A stretch of 64,000 nucleotides of DNA from NCBI GenBank assembly GCA_017451025.1, contig JAFSSM010000034.1, forward strand, positions 1-64,000, given 5' to 3'. The notes beneath the pieces were generated by a model. That model had not been told where the DNA came from and ran no database searches. It saw only the letters and a list, made by a program, of their open reading frames with translations. A program made the translations under genes and the position numbers. The stretch comes from Synergistaceae bacterium. GTDB lineage: Bacteria > Synergistota > Synergistia > Synergistales > Aminobacteriaceae. Shown here piece by piece: positions 7,112-15,852 of this stretch (its first letter is position 1; each line of letters starts with the position of its first letter).

Positions 7112-8044
7112 ATGTCGAGAATTTACACGTCCATCGACCAGCTTATTGGCCGTACACCTTTGCTTGAACTTTCACGCATTGAACAAAAGTTTGAACTTCA
7201 GGCCAAAGTCCTGGCGAAACTTGAGTACTTCAACCCTGCCGGAAGCGTCAAGGACAGAATCGCTAAGGCAATGATCGACGACGCAGAAGCAGCAGGTAAG
7301 CTCAAGCCCGGCAGCGTAATCATTGAACCGACCAGCGGCAACACTGGTATAGGCTTATCGTCAGTTGCGGCGGCGCGCGGCTATCGTGTGATTATCGTTA
7401 TGCCCGAAACGATGTCGGTTGAACGCCGCAAGCTCATGAAGGGATACGGAGCAGAACTTGTCCTGACTGAGGGCAGCAAGGGAATGCGCGGAGCCATCGA
7501 GAAAGCCTCAGAATTGGCGAACACAACTCCCAACAGTTTTATTGCGGGACAGTTCGTGAACCCGTCGAACCCGAAAATTCACCGTGAGACCACAGGCCCG
7601 GAAATCTGGCACGACACGGACGGACACGTAGATATTTTCGTGGCCGGTGTCGGAACTGGCGGGACGCTTACAGGGACGGGCGAGTACCTGAAATCGCGCA
7701 AGCCGAGCGTCAAGGTTGTAGCTGTTGAGCCTTCTGGTTCTCCAGTGCTGTCTGCAGGACGGAGCGGAGCGCACAAGATTCAGGGTATCGGTCCGGGATT
7801 TGTGCCTGACGTGCTGAACACTAAGCTCTACGACGAGATAATCACTGTGCACGACGACGACGCTATCAGCACCGGAAAGCTCATCGGCAAAACGGAGGGC
7901 TTCCTTGTAGGAATTTCGTCTGGTGCGTCGGTGTGGGCATCAATTGAGCTGGCAAAACGTCCTGAGAACGCAGGGAAGAACATTGTAGCGATTCTTCCGG
8001 ACACAGGCGAGCGTTACCTGTCCACAGCACTCTTCGAGGAATGA
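7112..8044 (+). CDS. cysK: Cysteine synthase (O-acetylserine sulfhydrylase)
   Basis: 310 residues, the usual length. It joins O-acetylserine and sulfide to make cysteine with pyridoxal phosphate in the cytoplasm. Visible motifs are [13 protein letters not shown], with the PLP-binding Lys near residue 45, [10 protein letters not shown] for substrate binding, [14 protein letters not shown] for the phosphate loop and GISSGAS near the C-terminus. The ATG has AAGGAGAG about ten bases upstream. Its stop overlaps the cysE start by four bases (ATGA), so both enzymes are coupled; CysK and CysE also form a complex in other bacteria. A Cys-rich leader ORF precedes it. Confidence 0.95.
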   Translation: MSRIYTSIDQLIGRTPLLELSRIEQKFELQAKVLAKLEYFNPAGSVKDRIAKAMIDDAEAAGKLKPGSVIIEPTSGNTGIGLSSVAAARGYRVIIVMPETMSVERRKLMKGYGAELVLTEGSKGMRGAIEKASELANTTPNSFIAGQFVNPSNPKIHRETTGPEIWHDTDGHVDIFVAGVGTGGTLTGTGEYLKSRKPSVKVVAVEPSGSPVLSAGRSGAHKIQGIGPGFVPDVLNTKLYDEIITVHDDDAISTGKLIGKTEGFLVGISSGASVWASIELAKRPENAGKNIVAILPDTGERYLSTALFEE

Positions 8045-8835
8045 TTAACGCATCGATAACCGCATCAGAGCTTGAGGCACTGAGCACGCAGGACACGACG
8101 GACTATAACGGTGTTAAGGACGATGTGGAGTCGGCGTTCCGGGATATTCAGGCGGCGATGTTCCCGAAACACGTGAACCCTGAGAGACGGGGCATAGCTG
8201 ACAGCCTGAAGCTGGCTGAAGAAAAACTAACGGGAGCAATAACGAGGCTTCTGCACGGTGAAGGCAATGCGGAGGAGTACACGGCGAAGCTGATTGCGAA
8301 GCTGCCGGAAATTCGGCGGTTGCTTTGGACGGATATTGTTGCGGCGTATCAGGGGGACCCTGCGGCCAAGACACCCGACGAGATAATTCTTGCGTACCCG
8401 GCTTTCACGGCGATTAGTGCATACCGTGTCGCTCATGAACTGTACACAATGAATGTTCCGTTAGTCCCGCGAATAATCACCGAGTATGCCCACAGGCTGA
8501 CAGGAATAGATATTCACCCCGGTGCAACGATTGGGGAATACTTCTTCATAGATCACGGGACTGGAGTCGTAATCGGCGAGACCTCTACGATCGGGAACAG
8601 GGTAAAGATATACCAGAATGTTACGATCGGTGCGAAGAGCTTTGACGTTGCGCCAGACGGTTCGCTGGTGAAAGGGATAAAGAGGCATCCGGATATCGGG
8701 AATGATGTTGTGATTTACGCGGGGGCTACGATTCTGGGAGGACAGACGGTTATCGGGGATCACTGTGTAATAGGCGGGAATGTTTGGCTGACGCACTCGG
8801 TTGCGGCTGGTCGTGTTGTGGTGAACGAGAGATAG
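8041..8835 (+). CDS. cysE: Serine O-acetyltransferase
   Basis: 264 residues. It acetylates serine with acetyl-CoA, the first step of cysteine synthesis. The N-terminal helical region ([16 protein letters not shown]) is followed by the left-handed beta-helix of hexapeptide repeats: [31 protein letters not shown] contains the catalytic Asp/His pair [10 protein letters not shown]. The sequence ends soon after [10 protein letters not shown], without the long C-terminal tail that binds CysK in enteric bacteria. It is translationally coupled to cysK and followed by a strong terminator. Confidence 0.93.
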   Translation: MINASITASELEALSTQDTTDYNGVKDDVESAFRDIQAAMFPKHVNPERRGIADSLKLAEEKLTGAITRLLHGEGNAEEYTAKLIAKLPEIRRLLWTDIVAAYQGDPAAKTPDEIILAYPAFTAISAYRVAHELYTMNVPLVPRIITEYAHRLTGIDIHPGATIGEYFFIDHGTGVVIGETSTIGNRVKIYQNVTIGAKSFDVAPDGSLVKGIKRHPDIGNDVVIYAGATILGGQTVIGDHCVIGGNVWLTHSVAAGRVVVNER

Positions 8836-8846
8836 AATTTTGCGCG

Positions 8847-8880
8847 TCCCTCCTGTAGAATTTTTGCGGGAGGGATTTTT
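8847..8880 (+). terminator. Rho-independent terminator after cysE
   Basis: TCCCTCC at 8847-8853 pairs with GGAGGGA at 8869-8875 (about nine pairs with the inner wobble) and is followed at once by TTTTT. Confidence 0.85.
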
Positions 8881-8886
8881 GTTGTC

Positions 8887-9440
8887 ATGAACTACTGGAC
8901 GCAACAGAGTATAGAATTTGCACAGGGACGAGAGGATTCTTTGCTGTCAGCCTATGATTCACAGGACAATACAAAATTGATTGAGACACTTCTTGATGCT
9001 GAACTTTTCCCTCTGAAGGATTCTTACGTGCCGTTCCTGCGCTATGACCGTACGGCTATAGTCCGCAATCCTAAGACAGTGAACAGAATAGCAGGGACTC
9101 TCTACCAGATGGGGCCGCTGTTCAAGAGATGGATAGCTGAAGGCGTTATAGGTGTTCCCGTACTGAGAAAACCTGAAGAATTTTTGTGCAGGGATGAGAA
9201 CTGTATACTGAACTCCTCAGACGGCGCAATGCAGAAGTTTGCGGCTGAGTTTCTGGGCTTCAGGCGAAACAAGGGAGTCGACTTTTTAGCCAAGTTCAGC
9301 GGGAAATACATAGCAGGCGAGGCAAAGTTCCTAACCGACTTCGGAGGAATCAAGGAAAGATGCACGAATACCTGAGCCGCCATCCCAAAGATAACATCAT
9401 GTCTGCTCTCGTGCTCCGCGAGTTCCTCTACTCTCTGTAG
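8887..9440 (+). pseudogene. Remnant type II restriction endonuclease, Tsp45I-like, internally deleted
   Basis: The frame from 8887 encodes MNYWTQQSIEFAQGRE, RNPKTVNRIAGTLYQMGPLFKRW and KGVDFLAKFSGKYIAGEAKFLTDFGG, resembling the start and catalytic core (D..GEAK, a PD-(D/E)XK-like pattern) of Tsp45I-type restriction enzymes. It then shifts frame and stops at 9375. In another frame 9345-9440 encodes MHEYLSRHPKDNIMSALVLR, which looks like the C-terminus of the same enzyme family. About 190 residues remain, so an internal deletion has removed the middle. The intact methyltransferase starts one base after the remnant ends. The family assignment is from memory and moderate. Confidence 0.6.
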
Positions 9441-10541
9441 ATGCTTACCCTGAATTTCGACGGAAAACTGTTGCGCGATGACGTACTTCTCCGGGCTTGG
9501 AGCATTGCAGAAAAAAACAGAACAGTCCTTCCCGAAGCAAATAACTACCTGTTCATGTCCGAGAATTTCTACGCACTCTCCGTTCTCATGAAGTATTTTA
9601 GCGGGCAGGTTGACCTCATATATATTGACCCTCCCTTCAACACAATGCAGGATTTTTATATATCCGAAGGCAGAGCTAATTCCGTCAGTGCCGCAAAGGG
9701 CAGAAGAGCATACGCCGACAAAATGCCTCCGGAAAAATTTCTGGCCTTCCTCCGCGAACGTCTTATACTCATTCACGAGCTGTTGTCTGACAGAGTATCG
9801 CTGTACCTTCACATTAACTGCAAGACCGGGCATTATGTGAAGATAATCCTTGATGAGATTTTCGGAGCACAGAACTTCATGAATGATATTGCCCGCATAA
9901 AGTCAAACCCCAAGAACTTTTTCCGCAGAGCTTGGGGTAATGAACACGATATGCTCCTGTTTTTCGCAAAGCATTCCGGCCTCAACATCTGGAATGACGT
10001 TAAAGCTCCCATGAGTGAATCCGAGATTATCCGCAGATTCCCAAAGACTGATCCGGACGGCAGGCACTACACCACAATTCCGCTTCATGCTCCAGGCGAG
10101 ACTCGAGGCGGCGTTACAGGCCGAGCGTGGCGGAATATTCCCGTGCCGGAAGGCCGTCACTGGAGAACTGATCCTGCGGAGTTCGACAGGCTTGATGCTC
10201 AGGGCCTCATCGAGTGGTCATCGACAGGCAACCCCAGAATCAAGAAGTACGCTGATGAACACGAGGGCATGAAGATTCAAGACGTATGGACGTTCAAAGA
10301 CCCGCAGAATCCGATTTATCCTACTGAGAAGAACCACGACATGCTTAAGCTGATTATTGGGCAGTCGTCCCTGCCGGGCAGTATAGTGCTTGACTGTTTT
10401 GCAGGAAGCGGTTCATCTCTGCTCTGTGCGCATGAACTTGGCCGCAGATGGATAGGCATCGACCAGTCAGAAGAAGCTGTGAGAATTATGCGTGAAAGGT
10501 TGCGGGGAGAATATATATTCATTAGGCTTACAAGCAAATAA
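9441..10541 (+). CDS. DNA methyltransferase, beta-class amino-MTase (N4/N6 family)
   Basis: 366 residues. Motif IV DPPFNT is near residue 60 and motif I VLDCFAGSGSSL near 315, so the catalytic motif comes before the SAM-binding motif, as in beta-class N6-adenine or N4-cytosine enzymes. NPIYPTEKNHDML and ELGRRWIGIDQSEEA are also conserved in this family. It would protect DNA from its partner nuclease, but the partner just upstream is a deleted remnant. The ATG follows the remnant's TAG directly and has no ribosome site of its own, so translation was probably coupled. It may now act as an orphan methylase. Confidence 0.88.
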   Translation: MLTLNFDGKLLRDDVLLRAWSIAEKNRTVLPEANNYLFMSENFYALSVLMKYFSGQVDLIYIDPPFNTMQDFYISEGRANSVSAAKGRRAYADKMPPEKFLAFLRERLILIHELLSDRVSLYLHINCKTGHYVKIILDEIFGAQNFMNDIARIKSNPKNFFRRAWGNEHDMLLFFAKHSGLNIWNDVKAPMSESEIIRRFPKTDPDGRHYTTIPLHAPGETRGGVTGRAWRNIPVPEGRHWRTDPAEFDRLDAQGLIEWSSTGNPRIKKYADEHEGMKIQDVWTFKDPQNPIYPTEKNHDMLKLIIGQSSLPGSIVLDCFAGSGSSLLCAHELGRRWIGIDQSEEAVRIMRERLRGEYIFIRLTSK

Positions 10542-10577
10542 ATTCCCCCGGCCTTTCGTGAGACTGGGGGATTGTTT
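10541..10577 (+). terminator. Terminator between methyltransferase and glnQ
   Basis: AATTCCCCC pairs with GGGGGATT around a 16-base loop, followed by GTTTTA on the plus strand. It also separates the convergent ABC transporter operon. Confidence 0.7.
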
Positions 10578-11332
10578 TACCGTCTGAGCACTTTAGAGAG
10601 AAACTCTATCGTTCGAGGCTGTTTCGGGTGGTCAAAAACTTCGTCAGGAGTACCTTCCTCGCTGATTACTCCCTTATCGATGAATAACACCCTGTCCGCA
10701 ATCTTGTGCGCAAATCCCATTTCGTGCGTAACAAGGTACATCGTCATTCCCGAATCAGCAAGCTCCTTCATGACATCCAGAACCTCGCCTATCATTTCCG
10801 GGTCAAGCGCACTAGTCGGCTCATCGAACAGCAGCATATCCGGGTTCATCGCCATTGCACGCGCAATAGCTACCCTCTGCTTCTGCCCTCCCGATAACCT
10901 GTCAGGCCACTCCTCGATCTTGTCGGCCAAGCCCACACGCGCAAGAAGTTCCTTCGCCTTCGCGTCAGCCTCTTCCTGAGTCATCAGCTTAAGGTCAACA
11001 GGTGCAAGCGTCAAATTCTGCCTGACTGTCAGGTGCGGGAAAAGGTAGAAGTGCTGAAACACCATTCCCATATGCCTGCGCACAAGGTTGATGTTGCAAG
11101 CAGGAGAAGTTATCTCTTCGTCCTTGAAGGTAATCACTCCCGACGTAGGCTCCTCCATTCTGTTGAGGCAGCGCAGAAACGTGCTCTTCCCCGACCCCGA
11201 AGGCCCTATCACCGCAATCTTCTCACCCTTGCGGATTCCCGTGCTGATTCCGTTAAGAACGTTTAACTCTCTGCCGTCCTGCAGGGTAAACGTCTTGTGC
11301 AAATCCTTCACTTCAAGAATAAAATCACTCAT
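10577..11332 (-). CDS. Polar amino acid ABC transporter ATP-binding protein
   Basis: 251 residues. It powers uptake of a polar amino acid with the permease and binding protein encoded upstream. Walker A is GPSGSGKST, the signature is LSGGQKQR, Walker B is [14 protein letters not shown], and the H-loop is VTHEMGFA; the signature region matches the GlnQ/HisP group. The ATG at 11332 is chosen because GGAGGTAA lies six bases upstream and the protein then opens [15 protein letters not shown]. It starts five bases after the permease stop. Confidence 0.93.
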   Translation of the reverse strand: MSDFILEVKDLHKTFTLQDGRELNVLNGISTGIRKGEKIAVIGPSGSGKSTFLRCLNRMEEPTSGVITFKDEEITSPACNINLVRRHMGMVFQHFYLFPHLTVRQNLTLAPVDLKLMTQEEADAKAKELLARVGLADKIEEWPDRLSGGQKQRVAIARAMAMNPDMLLFDEPTSALDPEMIGEVLDVMKELADSGMTMYLVTHEMGFAHKIADRVLFIDKGVISEEGTPDEVFDHPKQPRTIEFLSKVLRR

Positions 11333-11337
11333 CGCCG

Positions 11338-12144
11338 TTACCTCCTGCCCCTGCTGAGCCATTCTTCCAGTTTCCTCACGAGGTGAGTCAGGAACAGCAC
11401 AATTATCAGGTAGATTATCGCGACCATCACGAGCGGCTGTGAGTGTTCAAGAGTGAGGGCCTGTATGTTCTGCCCGGCTCTGGTCAGGTCATCAATGCCG
11501 ATATAGCCAGCTATTGATGTCTCCTTCAGCAGGGCGATGAACTCGTTGAACAGCATCGGTACGACGTTGCGCAGAGCTTGCGGCAAAATTACGTGCCTCA
11601 TGGATGAGCCGTACGTCAGGCCAAGCGAACGTGCCGCCTCCATCTGTCCGGGATCTATCGACTCAATTCCGCCTCTGAAGATTTCCGCAACGTATGCTCC
11701 GCTGTTCAGGCCGAACGCAAGTATCGCTATGTACTGTGTGTTGAGGTCTCTGGCCGAAGCAAATATCGTGAAGTTCCAGATTAGGAGCTGAACCATCGCA
11801 GGAGTCCCGCGCAGAACGGTAATATACGTCTCCGCAAACTTATTCAGCACCGGAATGTGAACGCCGCCCTTGTACGCAACACGTATCACGCTCAGGATTA
11901 ACCCCACAATAACGCCGATAACCGTTGCTCCGCTGGTCATGAAGACCGTAGACTTCAGGCCGTCAACCAGCATCATGTAGCGGTCGTCCTTGATGAAATT
12001 CTGGTAGAACCTGCGGTTAAAGTCCTGCCACGCCGCCGCCGTAAAAAACCCCGACGCGTACAGCAGGTACACCAGATACACCCCGACTATTCCGAGCAGA
12101 ATATCTCCCCTGCCCGCTCCGCTGCGCTTATTTCTCGTAATCAT
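11338..12144 (-). CDS. Polar amino acid ABC transporter permease (HisM/GlnP family)
   Basis: 268 residues with about five membrane segments. [20 protein letters not shown] and the EAA loop [31 protein letters not shown] are diagnostic of polar amino acid permeases. It would form the membrane channel, probably as a homodimer. The ATG at 12144 lies inside the end of the binding-protein gene (17-base overlap), so translation is coupled. A longer N-terminus than usual (about 45 residues before the first core helix) includes one extra membrane helix. Confidence 0.92.
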   Translation of the reverse strand: MITRNKRSGAGRGDILLGIVGVYLVYLLYASGFFTAAAWQDFNRRFYQNFIKDDRYMMLVDGLKSTVFMTSGATVIGVIVGLILSVIRVAYKGGVHIPVLNKFAETYITVLRGTPAMVQLLIWNFTIFASARDLNTQYIAILAFGLNSGAYVAEIFRGGIESIDPGQMEAARSLGLTYGSSMRHVILPQALRNVVPMLFNEFIALLKETSIAGYIGIDDLTRAGQNIQALTLEHSQPLVMVAIIYLIIVLFLTHLVRKLEEWLSRGRR

Positions 12145-12928
12145 CTGCCCTGACCACCGCAACCTGCTTCGCTCCGACTACGTAGTTGTCAGAAAAATCC
12201 ATGTTCTCCTTGCGCTCGTCGGTTACGGTGATTCCTGCGCAGATCATGTCCACTTTGCCGGTTGATACTGCCGTCGGAAGTGCGTCAAAGTTCATGTTCA
12301 GGATAACTAATTCCTTGCCGAGCTTCTTGGCAATGTATGCGCACATCTCTACGTCTATTCCGATGTAGCCGCTCCCGACTCTAAGCTCATAGGGCGCAAA
12401 TCCTGCCTCTGTTCCGACGTAGAACTTTCCGCCCTCTGCTCCCTTGTTGAAGTCTATATCCTCCGGCTTCACTGCCGAATAATCTCCGTCAATGTACTTC
12501 GCGAAAATCGCCGCAAGAGTTCCGTCCGCCTTCATCTCAGCAAGAATCTTGTTCACCGATTCTACTAGTTCGGTATTGCCCTTCTTGAAGCCGATTGCGT
12601 AATTCTCTTCGCTGAGTGCTTCGTCCATAATCACGAGGCCTTCTACCTCGTTCACGAACCTCTTGGCGGGCATCTCGTCCATCACTACGGCGCGGACTTT
12701 CCCCTGACGCAGCGAGGCTATAGCGTCTACGTACTTCTCAAACGTCGTGAGGAGTTCGCCCTTCTTGTCGCCTAACAGGTCTTCGGCCAAGAACTGCCCG
12801 ACTGTCCCGCGCTGGGCAGCAAGGCGTTCTGTCTTGAGCTGGTCAATTCCCTTGAGCTTGGCCTCATCAGCAAAGCACACACCCGCAAAAAGTGCGAGCA
12901 CCAATAAACACGCAAAAACTTTCTTCAT
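12128..12928 (-). CDS. Amino acid ABC transporter binding protein, circularly permuted
   Basis: 266 residues with a signal peptide (MKKVFACLLVLALFAGVCFA). The order of family motifs is reversed. Residues 24-155 carry what is normally the second part: LKGIDQL, LAAQRGTVGQFLAE, GKVRAVVMDEMPAKRFV, YAIGFKKGN, then VNKILAEMKADGTLAAIFAKY, which is the usual C-terminus. A linker follows, and residues 168-262 carry the usual N-terminus: FYVGTEAGFAPYE, IGIDVEMCAYIAKKLG, NFDALPTAVSTGKVDMICAG, VTDERKENMDFSDNYVVG. The cut falls at the first hinge crossing, so a normal two-lobe fold can form. It is the first gene of an intact permease/ATPase operon, so it is probably functional. Ligand unknown. Confidence 0.9.
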   Translation of the reverse strand: MKKVFACLLVLALFAGVCFADEAKLKGIDQLKTERLAAQRGTVGQFLAEDLLGDKKGELLTTFEKYVDAIASLRQGKVRAVVMDEMPAKRFVNEVEGLVIMDEALSEENYAIGFKKGNTELVESVNKILAEMKADGTLAAIFAKYIDGDYSAVKPEDIDFNKGAEGGKFYVGTEAGFAPYELRVGSGYIGIDVEMCAYIAKKLGKELVILNMNFDALPTAVSTGKVDMICAGITVTDERKENMDFSDNYVVGAKQVAVVRADDYEK

Positions 12929-12989
12929 AAATAAACATCCTCCTTGTGAAAATAAGTGTGAGTAATTATAGCTTAATCACTCTTGGATT

Positions 12990-13954
12990 ATGAAACGTAA
13001 TGTTTTATCTGCCTTGTTATTGATTGCGAGTTTCGTTTTCTCTGTCTTCGGTCTTTATTGGGATTTCGGGCGGCGACCTCTACGAGAACGGAGTTACGAT
13101 TGCCCTGTTTGAGACTGACAATGAAGCGTACCCTCACACGAAGAATGGGCTAAAATTCTTTCGGATAACGGTTACACGTCCAGCGAGGAATGGACGGGCA
13201 CTGTGTCGCTGTATGCTCTGGCTAAGGGGGAAGACAACTCTTCTTACTGGTACGGCGGGGACGGAACAGCCACCGCAGTATATGACTGGGGAAACACAAT
13301 TGTTGTAACCTGGCCGCTGGACGAAGGAGAAATCGCAACAATCACTATGACCAAAGCGGACGACTGTACAATTTTGTTAAAGCTCTCGAATAACTTCATT
13401 GAGGAAATTGTTGACGAAATACAGTTTGACGCAGAAGCAGAGAACAAAGCCGCAGATGAAGTGAAGCTCGCTGACCTCAACGGAGAGTCCCGTTCTCACT
13501 GGCAGCAGAACGGCATCAACCGCACTCTGAAGGTAACTCTGGATTGGGCAGACTCCATTGCCAGAGGAAATTACTGTTCATGTTGGGTAACTATATATTC
13601 CGGAGCTCAGGAGGATTACGCTGAAACAATCACTCCCTTCACATTCACGCCACTTCCGCCGATACATTTTGCGCTCGGCAAGAAGAGAATTGCCGTAAGC
13701 AGACAGGCACAGGTTTATGCGTTCACGATTCTTTCCGAAGGGAACTGGACGACAACACCGCATTGTGGTGCAGTCTCAACGAGACAAGCTGCAGTGCTAC
13801 GGACAGGGACAACGAGAAGCAGATGATGGTTGAGGTTGCGGAGAACACTACGGGCAAAATCCGTGAGGGCAAGATAACGTTCAAGCTCAACGGCACTAAC
13901 GAACAGCATGTGTTGACGGTTGTGCAGTCGAGCACTGACACTCTGAACAACTAA
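12990..13954 (+). pseudogene. Exported hypothetical protein gene with three frameshifts
   Basis: An ATG at 12990 opens a signal peptide (MKRNVLSALLLIASFVFSVF). The reading then passes through three more frames: GGDLYENGVTIALFETD (from about 13060), EWAKILSDNGYTSSEEWTGT through EGNW (about 13145-13745), and DDNTALWCSLNETSCSATD to a TAA at 13954. The joined product would be about 320 residues with repeated Trp/Gly and beta-rich sequence and no family I recognise. The third shift looks like loss of one G in a GG run near 13745. Three shifts suggest decay rather than a single error, though poor assembly is possible. Confidence 0.6.
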
Positions 13955-14006
13955 TCCAGAATTTCGGCAGACAGGGAGAAGTTTTGCCCTGCCTGCTATC
14001 TCACTC

Positions 14007-14389
14007 TTAGTGCTTCATTGATATTGCAGCCTGTCTTGCTCCGGCACTCACGCTAACAAGCTCAAAGTTTGTGTGTGTGCGGCGGCCAAGTTCTGAGAGC
14101 AGCGCAGTGTTAAATCCTGCGGGCTGTCCGTTCGCGAGTATGCGGTCCATCGGCGGAATGTCTCCAGTTATTGCTACCCTCATCACTTCAGCGTCATCAA
14201 ATTATTGATGGCTAACAGTTTTGCCCTGTCATCTACACGCACCGCAACAGCAAACCCTAACACTGCGTTGTGATGGTTGTCGATAAGTTCGAAGCCTTCA
14301 TCTCTGGCGACGATGTCCCTTGTAAATCACGAGCAGCTAATTACCAGAACCAGCAATGAAACCAGCAATGATAATAATACATTCTTCAT
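14007..14389 (-). pseudogene. Decayed, circularly permuted solute-binding protein gene
   Basis: The ATG at 14389 overlaps the mgtE stop (ATGA) and begins a lipoprotein-like signal (MKNVLLSLLVSLLVLVISCS) ended by TGA at 14327. The same frame continues with FTRDIVARDEGFELIDNH, FAVAVRVDDRAKLLAINN and LMTLK, which resemble the late part of a type 3 binding protein. After a frameshift comes MRVAITGDIPPMDRILANGQ, AGFNTALLSELGRR and SVSAGARQAA, which resemble the usual mature N-terminus. It ends in TAA at 14007. So the order is again second half before first half, with deletions and stops. Confidence 0.55.
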
Positions 14390-15729
14390 ATTGCAGTGAT
14401 GTTCATCACTCGGCTCGCAACCGCGAAATACAGCGTCAAGCTCCCGGCATCTACAATCGTCGTAACTATTGGCGAGGCCATCAGTGCAGGGTCAAACCCA
14501 AGCGACTTGGCCAGCAGCGGCAGCATTCCTCCCACAGTCTGCGCGAATATCACCGTCCCGAACAAACTTATTCCCACTATTATTGAGAGCAGAAGGTCTC
14601 CGCTCATCGCGTACTTGTAGGCGAAATTCACGATTGCCAGCCCGCCGCCGACCATCAGACTCACCCGCAGTTCCTTAATCAGCACCGTAAAGGCATCCCT
14701 CAATTTCAGTTCGCCTACTGCTATTCCGCGAATTACCAGCGTCGATGACTGCGAGCCTGCGTTTCCGCCGGTGTCCATCAGCATTGGGATTGAGGCTATC
14801 AGTGCCGGAAATGCCGCAAACACTGCCTGATAATGCGTAAGAATTGCTCCGGAAAATGTCGCGGAAATCATAAGCACCATCAGCCAGATTACACGTTTCT
14901 TCGCCAGCTCGCCAACCCCCATATCAAGATAAGGCTCGTCCATCGGAAGCATTGCCGCCATCTTGTGGAAGTCCTCCGTGCTCTCCTCCTCCAAGACCTC
15001 CATTGCGTCGTCTACCGTAACAATTCCGACCAGATGATTCTGCGAGTCAACAACAGGTATAGCCATGAAGTCGTACTTCTGGAACAGCTCCGTAACCTTT
15101 TCGCGGTCATCGTTCGTGTTCACGCTGATAATGTTTGTATCGGTCATTATGTCGCATATCTTGTCCTCGTACTTCGAGAGCAGCATTGTCCTAACCGTTA
15201 CAACTCCGATTAATATTCCTTTAGGGTCAGTAACGTAGCAGGTGTAGAGCGTCTCCTTGTCCATGCCTACCTCGCGTATGTGCCTGAAGGATTCTTCAAC
15301 GTTCATATCCGGCCGCAGGGAAATGTACTCCGTCGTCATTATGCTTCCTGCTGAATCCTCCTGATACTGCAATAACTGGTTGATGCCCTTGCGGGTCTCG
15401 GGGCTGGCACTCTCCAGAATGCGCTTCACCACGTCAGCCGGAAGTTCCTCCACCAGGTCAGCGGCATCATCGAGGAAAAGTTCATCGACAATCCGGCCAA
15501 GTTCGGGGGCTGTCAGCTGTGAGACCAGGGCTTCCTTTGTGTCGGGCGAAAGATAGGCGAAAACCTCTGCGGCCATGTCCTTGCGGAGTGCCCTGAAGAG
15601 AATTACCCGCCCTTCCGGTTCAAGTTCTTCTACGGCATCGGCTATATCGGCTTCGTTCATGTCCTCAGTGATAAGGCGAAGTTCTTTTACGTTCTTGGAA
15701 TCTACGAGGGATTTTATGCGTTCAATCAT
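14386..15729 (-). CDS. mgtE: Magnesium transporter MgtE
   Basis: 447 residues, the normal size. The N-terminal superhelical domain (LLDEL-type repeats, ADLVEELPADVVKRILE) is followed by two CBS domains near residues 135-250 (IMTTEYISLRPDMNVEES, IMTDTNIISVNTNDDREKV) and five membrane helices. The pore signature PMLMDTGGNAGSQSSTLVIRGIA is complete. The protein is a Mg2+-gated Mg2+ channel of the inner membrane. The leader between its likely promoter and the ATG is short and holds no M-box. A decayed binding-protein gene overlaps its stop. Confidence 0.95.
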   Translation of the reverse strand: MIERIKSLVDSKNVKELRLITEDMNEADIADAVEELEPEGRVILFRALRKDMAAEVFAYLSPDTKEALVSQLTAPELGRIVDELFLDDAADLVEELPADVVKRILESASPETRKGINQLLQYQEDSAGSIMTTEYISLRPDMNVEESFRHIREVGMDKETLYTCYVTDPKGILIGVVTVRTMLLSKYEDKICDIMTDTNIISVNTNDDREKVTELFQKYDFMAIPVVDSQNHLVGIVTVDDAMEVLEEESTEDFHKMAAMLPMDEPYLDMGVGELAKKRVIWLMVLMISATFSGAILTHYQAVFAAFPALIASIPMLMDTGGNAGSQSSTLVIRGIAVGELKLRDAFTVLIKELRVSLMVGGGLAIVNFAYKYAMSGDLLLSIIVGISLFGTVIFAQTVGGMLPLLAKSLGFDPALMASPIVTTIVDAGSLTLYFAVASRVMNITAI

Positions 15730-15819
15730 GGTTATGACTACCTCCGTTGTGGGATAAGCAGAATTTTATCACGCACATATTTTTCTGCACACAACAACGC
15801 CGGCTCCCGGGAAATTGCT

Positions 15820-15825
15820 TATAAT
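15820..15825 (+). promoter_or_regulatory. -10 box for the helicase gene
   Basis: TATAAT lies 33 bases before the TTG start chosen for the helicase. No good -35 hexamer is visible. The position rules out the upstream ATG at 15826 as the start. Confidence 0.45.
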
Positions 15826-15852
15826 ATGCATATTCCAATAAGGAGGCACAAA

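Noticed and set aside
9102-9833. A 243-codon open frame on the minus strand across the restriction remnant and methylase
   Set aside because: It is antisense to clear methylase motifs, has no ribosome site and no recognisable domain; it is a shadow of the plus-strand genes.
15730-15825. M-box magnesium riboswitch before mgtE
   Set aside because: The gap is under 100 bases and shows none of the conserved M-box stems.
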